A DNA stretch of 5,131 nucleotides, from NCBI GenBank assembly GCA_003164475.1, contig PLTL01000045.1, positions 1 to 5,131 of the forward strand, written 5' to 3'. Source of the stretch: Candidatus Dormiibacterota bacterium (lineage in GTDB: Bacteria; Chloroflexota; Dormibacteria; UBA8260; Bog-877). Positions 1 to 4,860 of this stretch are shown here, piece after piece. The notes beneath the pieces are model-generated. The model did not search any database, was not told where the DNA came from, and worked only from the letters and a program-made list of their open reading frames with translations. Within the stretch, counting starts at the first letter, position 1. Each line of letters begins with the position of its first letter. The translations under genes were made by a program, and so were the position numbers.

Positions 1-2
1 TG

Positions 3-89
3 CGGGGATTCTTTCAGCGGTTCATCAAGACCGCTGACGAGATCCTGGCCACCCTGCACCGTCAACGTTCCCATGAGACAGTCCATTAG
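3..89 (+). pseudogene. C-terminal tail of an IS630-family-type transposase (5' end outside window)
   Basis: An open frame enters from the left edge and ends at the TAG at 87-89, giving about 28 residues. The stretch FIKTADEILATLHR matches the usual end of IS630/Tc1-mariner-type transposases, which finish with a segment like KPFxWTKTADEILxxIxR. Only this tail is visible; the DDE catalytic core would lie to the left. Whether the full gene is intact cannot be told, so it is listed as a fragment. The residues after the motif (QRSHETVH) look like an ordinary ragged C-terminus. The nearby decayed frame suggests a site of insertion and loss. The family call rests on a short motif remembered from the family, so it is moderate. 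Confidence 0.5.
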
Positions 90-361
90 GCGAGCTCCAG
101 GAGCTTTGCCGGCGATACGAGTTCAGCGGTGCTTTTCGCGTGGCTGCTATCCTGGCCCACGCGGTGAAGGACAAGGAGTTCCTGTGAAGTTCCAATGTCG
201 ATGGGACCCGCATTGCTTCCACTTTGGCGGCTAAGTTCGGGATCCCTCACGTTGTCTTCACTTCCTCGGACTCCTTATGGCGACAGGGCTTCAGCAGGCC
301 CGCAACGGAGGACGACGAGCGCATAGGCGAGCCGCCTCCATGGGGGCGGTCCGGATTCTGA
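77..361 (+). pseudogene. Decayed coding remnant with an in-frame TGA, function not recognised
   Basis: One frame reads as protein-like sequence from 77 to the stop at 359-361 and is broken by a single TGA at 185-187. The first part includes ELQELCRRYEFSGAFRVAAI and AHAVKDKEFL. After the stop the same frame continues with VDGTRIASTLAAKFGIPHVV and FTSSDSLWRQGF. Both halves have natural composition with alternating hydrophobic residues, unlike the Arg/Pro-rich shadow frames elsewhere. No good start codon precedes the first half, so the N-terminus is also missing. I do not recognise the family. The second half faintly recalls the helix after a Walker A motif in AAA+ ATPases (ASTLAAKFGIP) but lacks the GKT signature; the first half could resemble an AAA+ lid. 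That reading is weak. The position beside a transposase tail fits a gene eroded after an insertion. Confidence 0.4.
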
Positions 362-415
362 AGTGGCGCTCGTGAGCTGAGCGGGAGGGCGTTTCAAGGT
401 GGACGGGGATGAGGC

Positions 416-424
416 GGGGAAGGA
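416..424 (+). promoter_or_regulatory. Ribosome binding site for the membrane protein gene
   Basis: GGGGAAGGA lies 7 bases before the ATG at 432, a normal Shine-Dalgarno spacing. It favours ATG 432 over the in-frame GTG at 399. GTG 399 also has a purine run (383-389) upstream, but would add a charged 11-residue tail not expected before the conserved KVP start. Confidence 0.55.
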
Positions 425-431
425 TCATCGT

Positions 432-1199
432 ATGAACCTGAGGAAGGTCCCGGCGATCACCGCCTATTTTTGGATCCTCAAAGTCCTGACGACCGCCATG
501 GGCGAGGCGACGTCGGACTTCTCGGTGCGTCAGATCGACCCCTACCTGGCGGTCGGCCTGGGGGCCGTCGCCTTCGCCGCCGCCCTGACCCTTCAACTGG
601 CAGTCCGCCGCTACATCGCGTGGGTGTACTGGCTGGCCGTGGTGATGGTCGCCATCTTCGGCACCATGGTCGCCGACGCTCTCCACATCCAGCTGGGGGT
701 GCCCTATGCGGTGTCGGCGCTGGGCTTCGCGATCATCCTGACCCTGGTCTTCATCACCTGGTACCTCACGGAGCGGACGCTGTCGATCCACCGCATCAGC
801 ACCCTCCGCCGTGAGCTCTTCTACTGGGCTACCGTCTGCGTCACCTTTGCACTCGGCACGGCTGCCGGCGACATGACCGCCATCACCCTGCACCTGGGTT
901 TTCTCGCCTCCGGCTTCCTCTTCGCGGCGGTCATCGCCGTGCCCGCCGTCGCCCACCGGGTTGCCCATCTCAACGCCGTGCTGTCGTTCTGGTTCGCCTA
1001 TGTCATCACGCGACCCCTTGGCGCGTCGTTCGCCGACTGGATGGGGGTGCCTCATGTGCTTGGCGGCTTGAATTGGGGTCGCGGCACAGTCAGCATCGCA
1101 CTGACCGTTCTCATCGCGATCCTGGTCGGCTACGTCTCAGTGACCAGAGTCGACGTCGACGAGCAGAGGGAGCGCGCGCCGGACCGGGAGCTCGCCTGA
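432..1199 (+). CDS. Multi-pass membrane protein, COG4705-like, with four-fold internal repeat
   Basis: A 255-residue integral membrane protein of unknown function. The opening KVPAITAYFWILKVLTTAMG followed by EATSD resembles the uncharacterised COG4705 membrane-protein family, whose members begin KVPEVTxYFWxxKxLxTTxGETxxD. Hydrophobicity by eye suggests eight membrane segments, near residues 8-26, 39-58, 63-84, 93-112, 129-148, 153-173, 182-200 and 222-245. The motif [FY]W-x9-G-x4-D occurs four times with identical internal spacing: W14/G24/D29, W67/G77/D82, W132/G142/D147 and W187/G197/D202. The protein is therefore probably four copies of a two-helix unit, with one Asp per unit at the end of an odd-numbered helix. 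Buried acidic residues in repeated helices often bind or move cations; a transport role is inference only. The C-terminal tail after about residue 247 is charged and likely cytoplasmic. ATG 432 was chosen for its ribosome binding site and the family start; GTG 399 is possible. It converges on the gene at 1292-1999. Confidence 0.85.
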   Translation: MNLRKVPAITAYFWILKVLTTAMGEATSDFSVRQIDPYLAVGLGAVAFAAALTLQLAVRRYIAWVYWLAVVMVAIFGTMVADALHIQLGVPYAVSALGFAIILTLVFITWYLTERTLSIHRISTLRRELFYWATVCVTFALGTAAGDMTAITLHLGFLASGFLFAAVIAVPAVAHRVAHLNAVLSFWFAYVITRPLGASFADWMGVPHVLGGLNWGRGTVSIALTVLIAILVGYVSVTRVDVDEQRERAPDRELA

Positions 1200-1291
1200 C
1201 GGAGAGGCCGTGGAGGCAGGGCGTTGGCGCAGACAGACCACCTCGGGGCGTCGAAGCCGCGGCGGCGACTACTCCAGAGATCCCCAGTGGC

Positions 1292-1999
1292 TCATATGCC
1301 CACAGGCAGGGCGCCCTGCCAGCTCGCGCTTTGCCCGTCGGCTGTGTCCGTGACTTTCACCGTGTACTCGTACGACCCGGTCGCGGGGAACGACAGCTCG
1401 CCCATGGAGACGCCGAATGACCCGCTGGTTGTCAGCTGGAACACGCTCGCCTCAGGCTTGCCGTCCGTGGACGTCGCGACGTTGACGCCCGCAGCCGCGA
1501 ACGTGACCTGTGCGGTGTACTCCGACGGAGTGCCTCCACCGGTGAACTCCGCCACCAGGACGGTTGCACAGGTGTAGTCGGGGGCGGCAGCAGAATCGCA
1601 TTGGGTCGAAGTGAAGACCTCGAAGGTTGGGGAGCCGGACGCGGGGATGGCGCTTGAGCCGGCAGCGGGCAACGAGGAGACCGGTGTCGGGTTGGCACTG
1701 CCCGGCAACGGGGTCAGCTGCGTGGCGGGCGTGGTGGTCGGCCCTGCGGATCCAGCGCTCGGAGCGCCGGCGGCGGTCATCGAGGGCGCTGTCGCCGTCG
1801 CCGGCCCTGGGGCACCGGATCGCCCGAGGGCGTAACCGGCGAAGAAGACGCCGGCCACCAGTACCGCCCCCGTGCCGGCGACGGCGGCGACGAGCCCTCG
1901 GCGTGTCCGCCACCCCATCCTCCGCTTCTCCGCGTCCTCGGGAGTCATGGCGGCGGGCCTCGGGAGGTCGCCATCGGGCCCCGTCTCGCTGCCGTCCAC
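1292..1999 (-). CDS. Single-pass membrane-anchored protein with low-complexity stalk and C-terminal beta-type domain
   Basis: A 235-residue protein of unknown function. Residues 1-34 are polar and end in a basic cluster (RRMGWRTRRG). Residues 35-58 form one membrane helix (LVAAVAGTGAVLVAGVFFAG plus YALG). The basic N-terminus suggests the rest lies outside the cytoplasm. Residues 60-123 are an Ala/Pro/Thr/Ser/Gly-rich stalk. Residues 125-235 alternate polar and hydrophobic residues, end in SYEYTVKVTDTADG and look like an immunoglobulin-type beta sandwich; no named family is recognised. Cys134 and Cys144 are the only cysteines and could form a disulfide. The GTG start at 1997-1999 is supported by a perfect AAGGAGG eight bases upstream. 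It is divergent from the glycosyltransferase at 2086, so the 86-base gap may hold both promoters. The stalk is a plausible O-glycosylation target, which is inference. Confidence 0.8.
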   Translation of the reverse strand: MDGSETGPDGDLPRPAAMTPEDAEKRRMGWRTRRGLVAAVAGTGAVLVAGVFFAGYALGRSGAPGPATATAPSMTAAGAPSAGSAGPTTTPATQLTPLPGSANPTPVSSLPAAGSSAIPASGSPTFEVFTSTQCDSAAAPDYTCATVLVAEFTGGGTPSEYTAQVTFAAAGVNVATSTDGKPEASVFQLTTSGSFGVSMGELSFPATGSYEYTVKVTDTADGQSASWQGALPVGI

Positions 2000-2007
2000 C
2001 CGCTATG

Positions 2008-2014
2008 CCTCCTT
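2008..2014 (-). promoter_or_regulatory. Strong Shine-Dalgarno site deciding the GTG start at 1999
   Basis: On the minus strand this reads AAGGAGG, a full match to the anti-Shine-Dalgarno core, eight bases before GTG 1997-1999. It is the best ribosome binding site in the window and rules out the overlapping frame that starts at 2030. Confidence 0.8.
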
Positions 2015-2068
2015 GCTTGCATCGGCCCACCCCCGGGGTCAGGGCCCGTCAGGTGAGGTGCCAGCCGG

Positions 2069-2074
2069 TATCAT
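2069..2074 (+). promoter_or_regulatory. Possible -10 element for the glycosyltransferase at 2086
   Basis: TATCAT fits the actinobacterial TANNNT -10 pattern and lies 11 bases before ATG 2086. A start site about 6-7 bases downstream would leave a leader of only a few bases. This would agree with the lack of a convincing Shine-Dalgarno site before the ATG. No -35 match is evident. A six-base pattern this loose can occur by chance. Confidence 0.25.
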
Positions 2075-2085
2075 CGACAATCCTG

Positions 2086-2838
2086 ATGACCCCGGGTAAG
2101 CATTTCACGGTGGTGACCCTCCCCGCCTACAAGGCGGAGGGCACCTTGGAGCGGACGGTCGGCGCTCTACCTGCCGGCGCGGCCGACCACCTCCTGCTGG
2201 TCGATGACGCCTCCCCCGACGGGACCGTCGACGTTGCCCGGCGCCTGGGCATCGACGTCCGGGTCCACGACCGCAACCGCGGCTACGGCGGCAACCAGAA
2301 GACCTGCTACCGGGAGGCGCTCGAGCTCGGCGCCACGGTGATCGTCCTCCTCCACCCCGACTACCAGTACGACCCGACGGCGGTGCCGGCCCTGGTGGCC
2401 CCCATCGTCGCCGGAGTAGCCGACTTCACGTTCGGCTCCCGCTTCGCGTGCACGGGGGATCCGAGGGCCGGGGGCATGCCGCTGTACCGCTACTGGGGCA
2501 ACCGCTTCAGCACCGTGACCGAGAACCTGCTGCTCGGCACCCACTTCACCGAGATGCATTCCGGGATGAAGGCGTACAGCCGTCGGTTCCTGGAGGCCGT
2601 CCCCTTCGAGTCGTACTCTGACGACTTCGTCTTTGACACCGAGATCCTGGTGGCGGCGGTGCTGGGCGGCTACCGGATACAGGAGGTGGCCATCCCCACC
2701 CGCTACACCATCGAGTCGTCATCGATCAATGTGGGCCGGTCCCTCGACTACATCCGCCGCAGCGTCGAGATCTGCTGGCGGGCCTCGGGGGCCCGCCGGC
2801 GCCAGCGCCGGCGTGCGGTCAGCGCCGGGCCGGACTGA
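2086..2838 (+). CDS. Family 2 glycosyltransferase, DPM1/polyprenyl-phosphate sugar synthase-like
   Basis: A 250-residue GT-A glycosyltransferase with no membrane segment, expected to work at the inner face of the membrane. It probably moves a sugar from a nucleotide donor to polyprenyl phosphate or a lipid-linked acceptor; donor and acceptor cannot be read from sequence. Motifs in order are the N-terminal strand VVTLPAYKAEGTL (9-21), the nucleotide-binding VDDASPDGT (39-47), NRGYGGNQKT (64-73), the metal-site region HPDYQYDP (90-97), FGSRF (116-120), the acceptor-side ENLLLG and HSGMKAYSRRF (146-168), DDFVFDTEIL (179-188) and EVAIPTRYT (200-208). The HPDYQYDP/ENLLLG combination marks a recognisable bacterial subgroup. 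The C-terminus is very basic (RRRQRRR, 237-243) and could touch anionic lipids. ATG 2086 was chosen because the family core begins at residue 7; GTG 2053 is an alternative, and the frame open further upstream is a shadow of the opposite gene. It converges on the gene ending at 2878 with a 39-base gap. Confidence 0.9.
   Translation: MTPGKHFTVVTLPAYKAEGTLERTVGALPAGAADHLLLVDDASPDGTVDVARRLGIDVRVHDRNRGYGGNQKTCYREALELGATVIVLLHPDYQYDPTAVPALVAPIVAGVADFTFGSRFACTGDPRAGGMPLYRYWGNRFSTVTENLLLGTHFTEMHSGMKAYSRRFLEAVPFESYSDDFVFDTEILVAAVLGGYRIQEVAIPTRYTIESSSINVGRSLDYIRRSVEICWRASGARRRQRRRAVSAGPD
2777..2813. repeat. Two overlapping perfect hairpins near the 3' end of the glycosyltransferase gene
   Basis: GGCGGGCC (2777-2784) pairs perfectly with GGCCCGCC (2790-2797) around a 5-base loop. 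CGCCGGCGC (2794-2802) pairs perfectly with GCGCCGGCG (2805-2813) around two bases. The two stems share 2794-2797, so a transcript can form only one fully. They lie 25-60 bases before the stop codon, without a T-run. They may help end or stabilise transcripts at this convergent junction, or simply reflect GC-rich Arg codons. Confidence 0.5.
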
Positions 2839-2877
2839 CCTTCGTCCGGCCATATCGCATTCGCCGCTGGGCACGGA

Positions 2878-4092
2878 TCATCCGTTGGCCCCGGCGAGGA
2901 AGTCCTGGGCCACCCAGCCGTCCGGTCCCGTGAGGTACCACCAGATCGTCCCCATCGGGAGGTGGGTGGTGGAGTCGGTCTCAGCCACGTAGACGGGCCC
3001 CTGCTCGACCTCGTAGGTCGTCGCGCTCGACGAGCTGACGCAGGAGAGGACGCTCGAGGCGTGGCCCGGGGCGGAGTGGACGTCGACGCAGCCCCCACCT
3101 GGGGCCGTGGCCACCACGGTGCTGCCGTCGGCCGGCGCAGTGTCCTGCGTGCAGAGCACGTCCAGCGGGTGCCAGCCGGCGGCGTCCTGATAGACGTAGG
3201 CGTAGCAGACGGCGCCGCCCCCGGTCCCGTACGACTGGTATTCGAAGTCGGCGGCGTCGGTGCCGGTGCCGGACGTCTCCCCGACCAGGGTTAGGCAGCT
3301 CTGTCCCGGGGCGGGAGTGCAGCTGCTCGTCACGGTCACCCCCTCCTCCTCCTCAATCTCGGAGACCGCCGCGTCCTGCGCATTGGTGGTGAAGGTCGCG
3401 GCCGATGAGACCTGGGTGATCGCCCCGAGTGTCAGCACGCCGCGGCAGGGGGCCATTCCCTCGGGGAGCGAGGGAGAGGGGTTGACGGGCGCGGTGATGC
3501 TGCCCCCGCCGGGGACGGTAAGGCCCAGCTCGCCGGCTACCGGCGCGGAGCCGGAGCAGACGCCAGGCGCCGTGTCCCCCGTGTGCCAGGAGATGAGCAC
3601 GGTCGCCTCGCCCGGCTGCGGCTCCCAGGGGTCGAGCGCCACCCGATCCGGCACCAGCCATGCCTCGCCGGCCGGGACCGCCCCCTGTGAGGTCGAGAGG
3701 GAGGCTCCCGCGGCGCTGAGGAGCCGGGCTTGCAGGGTCCCGCTCAGGTCGCAGGCGGCTGCGCCCTCGTTGCCGATGAGCACGGTGACACCTCGCTGGC
3801 CACCTGCCGACGAGGAGCCCGCGCCCACCACCATGTTGAGCTGGCTGCTCGCGCAAGCGTCGGCGACCGCGGGGCTTGGCGAGGCGGTCGGGGTGGAGGA
3901 GGGCGTCGCCGCCGGGGTGGGGGTCGCCGCGGTCGGCGCGGGGCTGGGCGAAGGGCTGGAGGCCGCAGGGGTCGCCACGGCGACCGCGTGACCGCCACGC
4001 GAGCTGCCCGAGAGCCGGACGACGACGAACGCCGCGCTCCCGCCGACGATCACCACCGCGGCGAGGACGCCCGCCAAGAGCCTGGGTCGCAT
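2878..4092 (-). CDS. Exported multidomain protein: membrane anchor, Thr/Pro stalk, DUF4232-like and SH3b-like domains
   Basis: A 404-residue extracytoplasmic protein. Residues 1-26 are a signal anchor: MRPR, then a hydrophobic stretch to VVVR. It lacks a lipobox cysteine and has no clear AxA cleavage site, so it is probably a membrane-tethered type II protein. Residues 41-77 are a Ser/Thr/Pro/Ala stalk rich in TPxP and SPSP repeats. Residues 78 to about 215 resemble the actinobacterial DUF4232 domain, with Cys80 and Cys114 in the usual places, a GNEGAAACDL strand and SWHTG near 168-172. Residues 216 to about 330 form a middle region of unknown type with an acidic run at 245-250. Residues 332-399 look like a bacterial SH3 domain: CVDVHSAPG (335-343), IWWYL (383-387) and DGWVAQDFL (391-399), the pattern of domains that bind cell-wall peptides or glycans. 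All ten cysteines lie outside the membrane, enough for five disulfides. It follows the glycosyltransferase gene by 54 bases on the same strand. No good Shine-Dalgarno site is seen. A wall-binding or sensing role is inference. Confidence 0.82.
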   Translation of the reverse strand: MRPRLLAGVLAAVVIVGGSAAFVVVRLSGSSRGGHAVAVATPAASSPSPSPAPTAATPTPAATPSSTPTASPSPAVADACASSQLNMVVGAGSSSAGGQRGVTVLIGNEGAAACDLSGTLQARLLSAAGASLSTSQGAVPAGEAWLVPDRVALDPWEPQPGEATVLISWHTGDTAPGVCSGSAPVAGELGLTVPGGGSITAPVNPSPSLPEGMAPCRGVLTLGAITQVSSAATFTTNAQDAAVSEIEEEEGVTVTSSCTPAPGQSCLTLVGETSGTGTDAADFEYQSYGTGGGAVCYAYVYQDAAGWHPLDVLCTQDTAPADGSTVVATAPGGGCVDVHSAPGHASSVLSCVSSSSATTYEVEQGPVYVAETDSTTHLPMGTIWWYLTGPDGWVAQDFLAGANG

Positions 4093-4098
4093 CCGGGG

Positions 4099-4104
4099 AA
4101 GGTA
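4099..4104 (-). promoter_or_regulatory. Possible -10 element for leaderless start of the exported protein gene
   Basis: On the minus strand this reads TACCTT, fitting TANNNT, and lies exactly six bases before ATG 4092. That spacing would put the transcript start on or next to the ATG, giving a leaderless mRNA. It fits the absence of a Shine-Dalgarno site there. No -35 box is visible, so the evidence is modest. Co-transcription with the upstream glycosyltransferase gene remains possible. Confidence 0.3.
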
Positions 4105-4146
4105 AGCACGACTCCGTGCCCGCAGGGGGAGTGCGACGGTCCCGTG

Positions 4147-4860
4147 TCAGCCCGAGGGGCGTCGGCCGGCCGGCCTCAGGGCGAGGACGTACCAGTGCAG
4201 GTAGCGCCCCAACCATTTGGATATGCTGAAACTTGACGTTCCCTCGGTGCGATCGCGCCATACCGTCGGGATCTCGGCGACCGGCAGTCCCCGCCGCTTG
4301 GCCTTGGCGACCATCTCGATCCCCAGGGTGAAGCCGGCGTCGGACTCGATCCCGACCCGCCGGACAAAGTCGCGGGAGTACGCCTTGAACGAATTGGTCG
4401 CGTCGTGCGTCCCGACCCGCCCCAGGAGGTGAAGGGACCTCCCGGCCAGTGATGACATGGTTCCCTTCAGCCAGGGGCCACCGAGCTGGCGGCCGCCCCT
4501 CATGTAGCGCGAGGCCGCGGCCACCGCGGCCCCACCCTCCACGAGCAGGGTGAGCTGGTCGATCTGGAGGGGGTCGTCGCTGCCGTCCGCCATGGTCACG
4601 ACCACCACGCCGCTCTGGGCATTGTCGACGCCGAAGCGGAGGGCGGCGGCCGGGCCGGGGCCGTACGTGTTGAGCACCGGACGCAGACGCGGCTCGCGTT
4701 TCCGGTAAGCCCCCAGGGGGGCCACCGTGGTGTCGGTGGGGCGATCGTAGACGGCCAGGACCTCGCACGGCAGGGTCACCGCCTCAAAGAGGCGGTCCAG
4801 GAAGGCGGTGATCCGTCCTCCCTCGTTGTACACGGGGACGACGATGGAGACCCGGGGCAT
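4147..4860 (-). CDS. Family 2 glycosyltransferase, DPM1-like, with variant VYD-x-P-x-D nucleotide motif
   Basis: A 237-residue GT-A glycosyltransferase without membrane helices, probably acting on polyprenyl phosphate or a lipid-linked intermediate at the inner membrane face. Motifs in order are VSIVVPVYNEGGRI (4-17), AVYDRPTDTT (36-45), the metal-binding MADGSDDP (90-97), ASRYMRGGRQ (116-125), WLKGTMSSLAGR (130-141), DATNSFKAYSRDF (153-165), GFTLGIEM (176-183) and the C-terminal IPTVWRDRTEG then SFSISKW. The first acidic motif is not the common DDGSxDxT: it has VYD then PTD, as in a subgroup with VYDFPEDTT. Its start overlaps the dehydrogenase stop by one base (TGATG), so the two are almost certainly co-transcribed and translationally coupled; a GGGAAGGG purine run lies too far upstream to be the sole ribosome site. 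The neighbour suggests it may use, or work beside, a dehydrogenase-made uronic acid sugar. It differs clearly from the plus-strand enzyme at 2086-2838, so they are not recent duplicates. Confidence 0.9.
   Translation of the reverse strand: MPRVSIVVPVYNEGGRITAFLDRLFEAVTLPCEVLAVYDRPTDTTVAPLGAYRKREPRLRPVLNTYGPGPAAALRFGVDNAQSGVVVVTMADGSDDPLQIDQLTLLVEGGAAVAAASRYMRGGRQLGGPWLKGTMSSLAGRSLHLLGRVGTHDATNSFKAYSRDFVRRVGIESDAGFTLGIEMVAKAKRRGLPVAEIPTVWRDRTEGTSSFSISKWLGRYLHWYVLALRPAGRRPSG

Noticed and set aside
93..105. Short palindrome AGCTCC-A-GGAGCT after the transposase stop
   Set aside because: Six-base arms with a one-base centre cannot be told from chance and do not match a terminal repeat I can verify.
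399..431. Earlier GTG start for the membrane protein
   Set aside because: It would add a charged tail absent from the family; ATG 432 has a well-spaced GGGGAAGGA.
291..1055. Long minus-strand open frame opposite the membrane protein
   Set aside because: It is Gly/Arg/Asp/His-rich, lacks any motif and lies antisense to a well-supported membrane protein.
1200..1291. Possible terminator between convergent genes
   Set aside because: No stem followed by a T-run is visible in this 92-base gap.
1627..2085. Upstream extension of the plus-strand glycosyltransferase frame
   Set aside because: The translation is Arg/Ser/Pro-rich, lies antisense to the anchored protein gene, and the family core starts only after 2086.
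3260..3991. Plus-strand open frame opposite the exported protein
   Set aside because: Its composition mirrors the stalk-coding strand and it has no motif; the minus-strand gene has an anchor, recognisable domains and ordered cysteines.
4164..4175. GGCCGGCCGGCC palindrome
   Set aside because: It is within the coding end of the glycosyltransferase and is readily explained by Ala/Gly/Arg codons in GC-rich DNA.
3353..4768. 471-codon minus-strand open frame
   Set aside because: Its Arg/Pro/Gly-rich translation overlaps two recognisable genes in another frame; it is a GC-rich shadow.
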